Assembly (NCBI GenBank): GCA_041557595.1 | Contig: JBFFGE010000059.1 | Location: forward strand, 1-23,392 | Source: JAOTYV01 sp041557595 | Lineage (GTDB): Bacteria; Pseudomonadota; Alphaproteobacteria; UBA8366 | Direction of reading: 5' to 3' | Length of the DNA: 23,392 nucleotides | Part shown: piece after piece, positions 1-5,692 of the stretch | Layout: each line of letters opens with the position of its first letter | Numbering within the stretch: the stretch's first letter is position 1 | Made by a program: the position numbers and the translations under genes | The notes under the pieces: model-generated | What the model was told of the DNA's origin: nothing | The model's input: the letters and a program-made list of their open reading frames with translations, nothing else | Database searches by the model: none

Positions 1-40
1 GACCGAGCGGCGTCAAACGGGCATTCTTGTGAATGTTCAT
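1..40 (-). CDS. IS481-family transposase, N-terminal fragment
   Basis: Thirteen codons are visible, starting with ATG at 40-38 and reading MNIHKNARLTPLG. The peptide MNIHKNARLTP is the very characteristic start of IS481-family (DDE integrase type) transposases, just ahead of their helix-turn-helix. A GGGAGAG ribosome binding site sits 5 bases upstream of the ATG. The gene runs off the left edge, so whether it is intact cannot be judged. It would catalyse cut or copy transposition of its own element. Confidence 0.8.
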   Translation of the reverse strand, partial: MNIHKNARLTPLG

Positions 41-123
41 TCGGCTCTCCCAAAGAGTGCTGAAGCTTGGTAACTCCAGTCTCCCCGGTCAGGGCCGAAT
101 GGACAACCTATCGAAAGACCACA
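1..123 (-). mobile_element. Terminal part of an IS481-family insertion sequence (cut by the window edge)
   Basis: The minus strand read from position 123 starts TGTGGTC and contains ATAGGTTGT at about 15 bases in. As I recall the IS481 type element, its end also starts TGTG and has ATAGGTTGT at the same distance. The transposase start lies about 80 bases inside. The bases just outside (124-129, gctaga) fit the NCTAGN target that IS481 duplicates. The rest of the element, including its other end, lies left of the window. The boundary is inferred from these resemblances and not from two aligned ends. Confidence 0.65.
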
Positions 124-129
124 GCTAGA
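124..129. repeat. Probable IS481 target half-site (NCTAGN)
   Basis: The six bases gctaga directly abut the proposed element end. IS481 elements are known to duplicate a 6-base NCTAGN target. The second copy would lie beyond the left edge and cannot be checked here. Confidence 0.5.
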
Positions 130-184
130 GCAGCGTGCGCCACAGAGTCCTAGTCAGCAAGTCATTTGGCCGGCACCCGGACGC

Positions 185-535
185 CTATTTCGCCGCCATC
201 ACCATGATCTCGACCTTCCAATCGGGCGCCGCAAGCGCGCTGCACAGACCGGCGCGGACAGGCGGATTGGCCGGATCGATCCAGGCATCCCACACTTCGT
301 TCATCGCCGAAAAATTTCGCATGTCCGTGACCCAGAGTTGCGCCCACAGGAGTTTCGACTTGTCGCTGCCGCATTCGGCCAGCAGCTTGTCGATCTTGGC
401 CAGGATCTGCTTGGTTTGCGTCGCGGCATCGGCCTTCTGGTCGTCGCCGACCTGACCGGCCAGGTAAACGACGCCGTTATGCTCCACGGCCTGGCTCATC
501 CGCGAGCCCTTGTGATGGCGGGTAATGTCGTTCAT
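185..535 (-). CDS. RidA/YjgF-family imine deaminase (116 aa)
   Basis: This is a complete Rid-family protein of usual length. Rid proteins form trimers that hydrolyse reactive enamine/imine intermediates to keto acids and ammonia. The family arginine is present in the C-terminal NPPVRAGLCS stretch, and the glutamate that works with it fits KVEI near residue 110. The middle part (KIDKLLAECGSDKSKLLWAQ, then MNEVWDAW) resembles the YoaB-type Rid subgroup more than canonical RidA. The start ATG at 535-533 has an AGGAG site 9 bases upstream; a longer in-frame extension exists but has no family similarity. It lies downstream of an MBL hydrolase and a DAO-type flavoprotein on the same strand. Such oxidases release imines, which makes a helper role plausible. 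This pairing is inference. The IS end lies 56 bases past the stop. Confidence 0.9.
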   Translation of the reverse strand: MNDITRHHKGSRMSQAVEHNGVVYLAGQVGDDQKADAATQTKQILAKIDKLLAECGSDKSKLLWAQLWVTDMRNFSAMNEVWDAWIDPANPPVRAGLCSALAAPDWKVEIMVMAAK

Positions 536-761
536 GGAAATTTCTCCTGTTATGGTTGGCGCTGGCGCGGTGCGCCGAGGACGAGCCGACCGGCCCCGTC
601 GGGCCGGCATATGCAACGATTGATCATAGGCCAAGCATTGCGTGGCCGAACAGTGCGCACCCAACCGCGGCGCCGGCACGGTGCCCGTCATTCGGCGCTA
701 ATCCGGCTGAACGGCTCGCTTCAAGTGTTGCGAGCGCCGGGTTTCACGTTGCCGCCCCGCG
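536..761. promoter_or_regulatory. 226-base gap upstream of the RidA gene
   Basis: No gene is supported here. It holds a short GC hairpin (590-596 with 601-607, CCGGCCC/GGGCCGG, loop cgtc) that lies after the MBL gene and before the RidA gene on the minus strand. It has no U-tract, so it is at best a weak or Rho-assisted terminator. The gap probably contains the RidA promoter, but I could not pick out a convincing -35/-10 pair. Confidence 0.3.
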
Positions 762-1646
762 TTATTCCGGAATATCGAACGCCATCAAATCCTCGCCCCA
801 GATCAAGCGGCCCCGGTAGACCGCCCCGATATCGGCAATGATCCGCTCGCGCACGCCGTCCCGGTCGATGATCGGGCCATGATGGGTCGTCACCAGGGTT
901 TTCACGCCCGCGTCCCGGGCAAGCTCGCCGACCACCTGCTGCTGTGTCGGGCCGGCGGCGGCACCGCCCGATTGCTCGCGCGATACGTCGAACGAATTGA
1001 GGTAGTGCACGAACAGATCGGCATTGTTAGCCAGACCATAGAGCGGCTTCGCCGGCCCTTTGGCCGCGGGCAGGCTGATGTCGCTGGAATAGGCGAAGAC
1101 GCCGCCATCCGCCTCGACGCGCACCCCGTAGCTGATCAGATACGGCTGATGGTGCGGCACATTGGCAAGGGTGACGCGCCAGCCCGCCCCCTCGATCACG
1201 TCGCTCTCGACGATCTCCGTAACCTCGGCGTGGGGCCACGGGCGGGGCGGCGTGCCGCCGCGGCCCTCGAAGATGCGGATGCTGGCGGCGTGGCTGGTGC
1301 GCGCGGTCAGGTCGAGCATGAAGGCGCCCTCCGGCCCGAACAGCTTGTCGACAAAGGCGGCCAGCCCCGGCGGACCGAAAACCTTGAGCGGCGGCAAATC
1401 CGGCGCGCCGATATCCCAGCGATGCAGGAACAGCCGGATGAAATCGAGGCAATGATCGAAATGCAGATGGCTGAACAGCACATGCGTGACATCGGTCGCG
1501 CCAACGCCCGCCTGCATCATGCGGTGAAAGGCGCCGGGTCCGTGATCGATCAGGATCACGTCGCCGCCCGTCTGCACCATGTAGCCCGCGGAAGCGCGCT
1601 TGAGTGACGGGACAGGACTGCCGGTTCCCAGGAGCGTGACGCGCAT
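762..1646 (-). CDS. Metallo-beta-lactamase-fold hydrolase, RNase Z-like (294 aa)
   Basis: The protein starts with MRVTLLGTGSPVPS, the beta-strand and GTGSP turn typical of RNase Z/arylsulfatase-like MBL proteins. The zinc motif is intact as H60-x-H62-x-D64-H65 (SHLHFDH). Further metal ligands fit a histidine in NVPHHQPY, the aspartate in YSSDIS and the histidine in TTHHGP near the C-terminus. These proteins use two metal ions to hydrolyse esters, thioesters, lactones or phosphodiesters. The length and start suit the small-molecule hydrolase branch rather than tRNase Z. The ATG is preceded by an AGGGTAGGG site and lies 6 bases after the stop of the FAD oxidoreductase gene, so the two are co-transcribed. 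In this catabolic setting it may open a ring or cleave a CoA or lactone intermediate. The substrate is unknown. Confidence 0.88.
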   Translation of the reverse strand: MRVTLLGTGSPVPSLKRASAGYMVQTGGDVILIDHGPGAFHRMMQAGVGATDVTHVLFSHLHFDHCLDFIRLFLHRWDIGAPDLPPLKVFGPPGLAAFVDKLFGPEGAFMLDLTARTSHAASIRIFEGRGGTPPRPWPHAEVTEIVESDVIEGAGWRVTLANVPHHQPYLISYGVRVEADGGVFAYSSDISLPAAKGPAKPLYGLANNADLFVHYLNSFDVSREQSGGAAAGPTQQQVVGELARDAGVKTLVTTHHGPIIDRDGVRERIIADIGAVYRGRLIWGEDLMAFDIPE

Positions 1647-1652
1647 ATTTCC

Positions 1653-2807
1653 CTACCCTTCGTCGAATTCAGTGCCAAGCGCACCGTCCGCGTAATCCGG
1701 CGCGTTGAACCGGTCGACCCGGAACGCCTCGATCGGCAACGGCGTCTCCCCGTCGACGATCAGCTCCGAGGTGATGCGCCCGACGATCGGGCCCAATTGG
1801 AAGCCGTGGCCGGAAAACCCGAAGGAGTGAAAGGCAGCGGGCGCATGGCGGCTCGGCCCGATAACCGGGATCTGATCCGGCATGACGGCTTCGATGCCCA
1901 TCCAGCACCGCACGATCGGCACGTCGCGCATGTTCGGAAAGACCTCGACGACGGTGCGGGCGCTCTTCTGCAGGCCCGCGAAATCGGGCGTCGTGGTTTC
2001 CGCGTCCCGGTCGGCGATGCCGCGATGACCGCCGCCGATCACCACCGTGCCGTTCGTCCCCTGCTTAAAGGACAGCGGGCGACCCTGCAACCCGACCACG
2101 GGGTCGAGGAAAGGCGCCACCGGGGCGGTGACCATCATCATCGGCGCTTCCGGCGACAGCGGCACCGCGTCGCCCAGCATCGCCGCGAGCTGATCACCCC
2201 ACGCACCCGCGGCATTGACGATCACCGGCGCCTCGAAGGACCCTGCCGTGGTGCCGACCTCCCAGAGATCGCCGGCGCGGCGGTCGAGCCCGACGACGCG
2301 CACGCCTTCACGGAACGTCACGCCGAGCGCCGCCGCCTTCTGCCGGAACGACCATGTGGTACGGTAGGGGTTGGCGAAGCCGTCGCGGCGCGAAACCATG
2401 CCGCCGACGCAATGGTCGGCGGCGGCAGGACAAAGCCGGCGCAACTCGGCGCGGCCGATGATTTCCTCATGCTCGAAGCCGAGCGACCGCACCATCCTGG
2501 CGCGATCCTCGAGCTCGGTCAGTTCGCGATCGTTTTCCGCAATTTTGACCTGTCCGCCCGACTGGAAGCCGCAATCATTCTCGACCAGCGCTTCGATCCG
2601 ATGCCAGATTTCCAGGGATTCGACCGACAGCGGAATCTCCGCCGGATGCCGTCCGAGCCGCCGCACACCGCCCGCATTGACGCCCGACGCATGCCGGCCC
2701 GCCTCGTTCTTCTCGATAACCAGGACATTCTGCCCACGCAGCGCCAGATGCAGCGCCGCCGAACACCCGTGCAGCCCCGCGCCGACAACGATGACGTCGT
2801 AGGTCAT
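1653..2807 (-). CDS. DAO-family FAD-dependent oxidoreductase, sarcosine oxidase beta/D-amino acid dehydrogenase type (384 aa)
   Basis: The N-terminus TYDVIVVGAGLHGCSAALHL carries the FAD Rossmann motif G9-x-G11-x-x-G14 with the acidic residue E32 ending the second strand (VLVIEKNE). The following ASGVNAGGVRR segment and the C-terminal FGFSGHGFQLGPIVG are hallmarks of the SoxB/DadA branch of the DAO family, which oxidises amino acids or N-methyl amines to imines. The length (384 aa) is usual. No Sec signal is visible, so it is likely cytoplasmic. The ATG at 2807-2805 starts one base after the stop of the upstream crotonase gene; a longer frame upstream is just read-through of that gene in another frame. 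Together with the crotonase and MBL genes it forms a tight operon, and the RidA gene downstream fits an imine-producing reaction. The substrate is not determinable. Confidence 0.9.
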   Translation of the reverse strand: MTYDVIVVGAGLHGCSAALHLALRGQNVLVIEKNEAGRHASGVNAGGVRRLGRHPAEIPLSVESLEIWHRIEALVENDCGFQSGGQVKIAENDRELTELEDRARMVRSLGFEHEEIIGRAELRRLCPAAADHCVGGMVSRRDGFANPYRTTWSFRQKAAALGVTFREGVRVVGLDRRAGDLWEVGTTAGSFEAPVIVNAAGAWGDQLAAMLGDAVPLSPEAPMMMVTAPVAPFLDPVVGLQGRPLSFKQGTNGTVVIGGGHRGIADRDAETTTPDFAGLQKSARTVVEVFPNMRDVPIVRCWMGIEAVMPDQIPVIGPSRHAPAAFHSFGFSGHGFQLGPIVGRITSELIVDGETPLPIEAFRVDRFNAPDYADGALGTEFDEG

Positions 2808-2808
2808 T

Positions 2809-3597
2809 TTACCCGCCCCCAAACTTCGCCGGCCGTTTTCCCTTGAATGCGGCAACGCCTTCCTTGAAATCGTCGGTGGCGAAGGCGCGCGCCTGGGCAT
2901 CGGCCTCGTGGTCGAGCGCGGCTTCCAGCGGCAGGGTGCCGTATCGGTTGACCATCTGCTTCATCAGGCCGAGCGCGCGGCGCGGGCCGGCGGCGAGTTT
3001 GGCGGCGATCTGCTGCGCTTCCGGCAGCACCGCGTCCGGCATGGCCAGCCGGTTGACGACGCCGAGGCGGTGCGCCTCCTCGGCGGTCACAATGTCGCCC
3101 AGCATCATCCATTCGCGCGCCTTGTGCATCCCGACCAGGCGTGGCAGCAGCCAGGCGGCGCCGAGATCGGGCACCGCGCCGACCCGGACGAAGGCCATGA
3201 TGAACCGCGCCTCGGTCGAAGCGACGACCAGATCGGTGGCCAGGGCAAGACTCCACCCCGCCCCCGCCGCGTCCCCGTTGACCGCCGCGACCACCGGCTT
3301 CTCCATCCCGATCATGGCGAGGATACCCCGGTGACAATCGGCCATGAAGGCGCGCACCGCCGGCGAATCGTCGAAGTCGACGCCCATGTTCTTGAGGTCG
3401 CCGCCGCCGGAAAACGCCTTGCCCGCGCCGGTCAACACGACCGCCCCGACCGTCTCGTCCTCGCCCAGCGCCAGGATCGCGTGCTCGAAGTCGCGCGCCA
3501 TGCAGGCGTCGATGGCATTCCGCGGGCCGTTCCGCAGTGTCACCGTGGCGACCCCGTTGCCGGTATCCCGATCGACGGTCAGGGTTTCGTAAGTCAT
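2809..3597 (-). CDS. Enoyl-CoA hydratase/isomerase, PaaG-like crotonase (262 aa)
   Basis: This is a full-length crotonase-fold protein. The first oxyanion-hole strand is KAFSGGGDLK (residues 60-69) and the second is VNGDAAGAGWSLA (106-118). The acidic position is aspartate in VGAVPDLG (D144), as in the isomerase PaaG (1,2-epoxyphenylacetyl-CoA isomerase), rather than the glutamates of true hydratases. It then continues WLLPRLVG as in PaaG relatives. It probably isomerises or hydrates an acyl-CoA. The ATG at 3597-3595 has an AAGGAG site 8 bases upstream and no family similarity lies before it. It is first in the minus-strand operon with the FAD oxidoreductase (1-base gap) and MBL genes. It diverges from the molybdenum hydroxylase operon, which suggests a shared pathway. 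Confidence 0.9.
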   Translation of the reverse strand: MTYETLTVDRDTGNGVATVTLRNGPRNAIDACMARDFEHAILALGEDETVGAVVLTGAGKAFSGGGDLKNMGVDFDDSPAVRAFMADCHRGILAMIGMEKPVVAAVNGDAAGAGWSLALATDLVVASTEARFIMAFVRVGAVPDLGAAWLLPRLVGMHKAREWMMLGDIVTAEEAHRLGVVNRLAMPDAVLPEAQQIAAKLAAGPRRALGLMKQMVNRYGTLPLEAALDHEADAQARAFATDDFKEGVAAFKGKRPAKFGGG

Positions 3598-3721
3598 ATC
3601 GACGCTCCTTCGGTCTGCGGCGGGCGACTTGAAACGAACGGCCTTGCGACTCCGTCTTTCGGAACCGCCCCGCCCGGTGCTATCTTGCCGCCAACAAGAA
3701 TAAGCCACCAGGGATACCGGC
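3598..3721. promoter_or_regulatory. Divergent promoter region between crotonase and Mo-hydroxylase operons
   Basis: These 124 bases separate two operons read in opposite directions and must hold both promoters. For the plus direction an extended -10 candidate TGcTATCTT lies at 3678-3686, about 36 bases before the TTG start, but its -35 (ttcgga at 3658-3663) is poor. No clear operator dyad is seen. Confidence 0.4.
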
Positions 3722-4318
3722 TTGAAACTAGAAAATTCCTTCGACGTGCCGGTGGCGCCCGCGGAAGCATGGCGCGTGCTGATCGACGTGGAGCGCGTGG
3801 CCCCCTGCGTCCCCGGCGCGGCGCTGACCGAAATCGTCGACGCGAACACGTATAAGGGTACGATCAAGGTCAGGCTCGGCCCGGTCAGTCTGTCCTTCGA
3901 CGGCGAGGTAAAATTTACCGAGCGCGACGACGATGCCTTCACCGCCCGGCTCGCCGCCGCCGGCCGCGAGGGCCGCAACCGGGGCAGCGCCAACGCGGAT
4001 GTCGATTTCGCCCTGACGCCGAACGGCGACGGCACCACGGTGTCGATCGTCACCGACTTGCAGCTGGCCGGCCCGATCGCGCAATACGGCCGTAGCCAGG
4101 GCGTGATCGCCAGCGTGTCGGCGGAAATGATCGACCGGTTTGCTGCGTGCCTGAAGGAAAACATCCTGAGCGACGATACCGCGGCGGAGAATGCCGAAAC
4201 GCACCGACCGGCCGGGCCGGCCGAACCCGTTGCCGCCGCCTCCGGGTTTTCCATTATGCTGGGCGCCCTCAAACGATCGATCTGCCAATTCATGTGCCGG
4301 CTGATCGGAAAGGAATGA
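3722..4318 (+). CDS. coxG: CoxG-like SRPBCC protein, likely membrane anchor of the Mo-hydroxylase (198 aa)
   Basis: Residues 1 to about 150 fit the CoxG (CO dehydrogenase subunit G, START/SRPBCC-fold) family. It begins MKLENSFDVPVAPAEAWRVL, continues CVPGAALTE and KVRLGPVSLSFDGEV, and ends its core with LAGPIAQYGRSQGVI. The C-terminal tail (about 165-198, with SIMLGALKRSICQFMCRLIG) is amphipathic to hydrophobic. That matches the known role of CoxG in recruiting CO dehydrogenase to the inner face of the cytoplasmic membrane. The start is TTG at 3722 with AGGG about 9 bases upstream; no better ATG fits the conserved N-terminus. The gene is first in the operon and is followed 4 bases later by the FAD-subunit gene. 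It suggests that the hydroxylase passes electrons to the membrane quinone pool (inference). Confidence 0.85.
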   Translation: MKLENSFDVPVAPAEAWRVLIDVERVAPCVPGAALTEIVDANTYKGTIKVRLGPVSLSFDGEVKFTERDDDAFTARLAAAGREGRNRGSANADVDFALTPNGDGTTVSIVTDLQLAGPIAQYGRSQGVIASVSAEMIDRFAACLKENILSDDTAAENAETHRPAGPAEPVAAASGFSIMLGALKRSICQFMCRLIGKE

Positions 4319-4322
4319 TGCC

Positions 4323-5195
4323 ATGAAGCCGCCGCCGTTTTCCTACCACCGGCCGGAATCGCTGCCGCAGGCGCTCGATTTTCTGGCGACGCTGGACGAC
4401 CCCAAAATTCTCGCGGGCGGTCAGTCGCTGATGCCGATGATGAATTTCCGCTATGTCATGCCCGCCAACATCATCGACATCAACCGCGTCGCGGAACTGT
4501 CGACGGTCGAGGAAACCGGCGGCGCGCTCCGCATTGGCGCGATGGCGCGGCAGCGCGATTTGGAGCTATCCGATCTGGTGCGGCAGCGCTGCCCCCTGTT
4601 GCACGAAGCCCTGCTCAATGTCGGCCATGTGCAGACCCGCAACCGCGGCACCATCGGCGGCAGCCTGTCCCATCTCGATCCCGCGGCGGAGATGCCCGCG
4701 GTGCTGCACGCCCATGACGCGACCCTGCACGCGGCGAGCAAACGGGGAACGCGCGACATTGCGATGGCCGATTGGTCGCAAGGCTTCATGACGCCGAACC
4801 TGGAGCCCGATGAGATCCTCACCGCGATCACGATCCCCTGCTGGCCGAGCGGCCATGGATACGGCTTCGTCGAATTCGCCCGCCGGCACGGCGATTTCGC
4901 GATGGCCGGCGCGGCGGTGCTGCTGACCGTCGATGCGGGCGGCAAGATCGGCCGCGCGGCCGTCGCCGTGACCGGCGTCGATAACGGCCCGGTCCGCTTG
5001 CCGGAGACGGAAGCCGCGCTGATCGGGCAAACGCCGTCGCCCGACTTGTTCGAGTCCGCCGCTGAGCACGCCGCCTCAGTGCCCGGCATCGAGGACGTGC
5101 ATGCGACAAAGGAATACCGGCGGAAGCTCGCCGTCGTGATGACCAAGCGCGCGCTGGGCCAAGCGTTCGACCGCGCGAAATCGGGAGGGGCCTGA
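4323..5195 (+). CDS. Molybdenum hydroxylase FAD subunit (CoxM/CutM-like, 290 aa)
   Basis: This is the medium subunit of a xanthine-dehydrogenase-family enzyme. It contains both FAD-binding signatures of the family: AGGQSL (residues 31-36) and TIGGS (110-114, in RNRGTIGGSLSHLDP). The C-terminal CO-dehydrogenase flavoprotein domain includes HATKEYRRKLAVVM. It takes electrons from the 2Fe-2S subunit to FAD and then to an external acceptor. The length is typical. The ATG follows an AAGGA site in the tail of the coxG-like gene, and the next gene starts 2 bases after its stop, so the subunits are translationally coupled. The M-S-L gene order is the one described for form I CO dehydrogenases, although the large subunit does not have the form I active site. 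Confidence 0.93.
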   Translation: MKPPPFSYHRPESLPQALDFLATLDDPKILAGGQSLMPMMNFRYVMPANIIDINRVAELSTVEETGGALRIGAMARQRDLELSDLVRQRCPLLHEALLNVGHVQTRNRGTIGGSLSHLDPAAEMPAVLHAHDATLHAASKRGTRDIAMADWSQGFMTPNLEPDEILTAITIPCWPSGHGYGFVEFARRHGDFAMAGAAVLLTVDAGGKIGRAAVAVTGVDNGPVRLPETEAALIGQTPSPDLFESAAEHAASVPGIEDVHATKEYRRKLAVVMTKRALGQAFDRAKSGGA

Positions 5196-5197
5196 AC

Positions 5198-5692
5198 ATG
5201 GCCGAAAGACTGGAGATCACGCTTACCGTCAACGGCGAGCAAGTCACGCGCGAGGTGCCGGTGCGCCTGACCTTGGCCGACTTCCTGCGCCATGAGCTGG
5301 AGTTGACCGGCACCCATCTCGGCTGCGAACACGGCGTCTGCGGCGCGTGTACGATCCTGCTCGACGGCAAGACCGCGCGCTCCTGCCTGCTGCTGGCGGT
5401 GCAGACCGACGGCATGTCGGTCGACACGGTCGAAGGCATGGCCGACAACGGCGCGCTGACCCCGTTGCAGCAGGCGTTCATCGACAATCACGGGCTGCAA
5501 TGCGGCTTCTGCACGCCGGGCATGCTGGCCACCCTGACCGAACTGCTCGACACGATCGCCGATCCGTCCGAGCAGGAGGTGCGGGAATGGCTGTCCGGCA
5601 ACATCTGCCGCTGCACCGGCTATCAGGGCATCGTCGACGCGGCGCTGGCCGCCGCCAAGGCGCTGCGCGGCGAAAGCCCGGCCGGCGTATGA
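5198..5692 (+). CDS. Molybdenum hydroxylase 2Fe-2S subunit (CoxS/CutS-like, 164 aa)
   Basis: The protein has all eight cysteines of the small subunit. The plant-ferredoxin-type cluster uses C43, C48, C51 and C63 (GCEHGVCGACTILLDG then RSCLL). The second, helical cluster next to the molybdenum site uses C102, C105, C137 and C139 (QCGFCTPGML and NICRCTGYQG). It relays electrons from the Mo site to FAD. The length is normal for the family. The ATG at 5198 comes 2 bases after the FAD-subunit stop. Its own stop overlaps the start of the large-subunit gene by 4 bases (ATGA at 5689-5692), a classic translational coupling. No signal peptide is present, which fits a cytoplasmic enzyme. Confidence 0.95.
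   Translation: MAERLEITLTVNGEQVTREVPVRLTLADFLRHELELTGTHLGCEHGVCGACTILLDGKTARSCLLLAVQTDGMSVDTVEGMADNGALTPLQQAFIDNHGLQCGFCTPGMLATLTELLDTIADPSEQEVREWLSGNICRCTGYQGIVDAALAAAKALRGESPAGV

Noticed and set aside
590..607. Rho-independent terminator after the MBL hydrolase gene
   Set aside because: The stem is short and there is no run of T after it on the minus strand, so it was kept only as part of the gap description.
5347..5688. Upstream extension of the molybdopterin-subunit frame
   Set aside because: It overlaps the 2Fe-2S subunit gene, has unlikely composition, and the ATG at 5689 with its 4-base overlap gives the normal family N-terminus.
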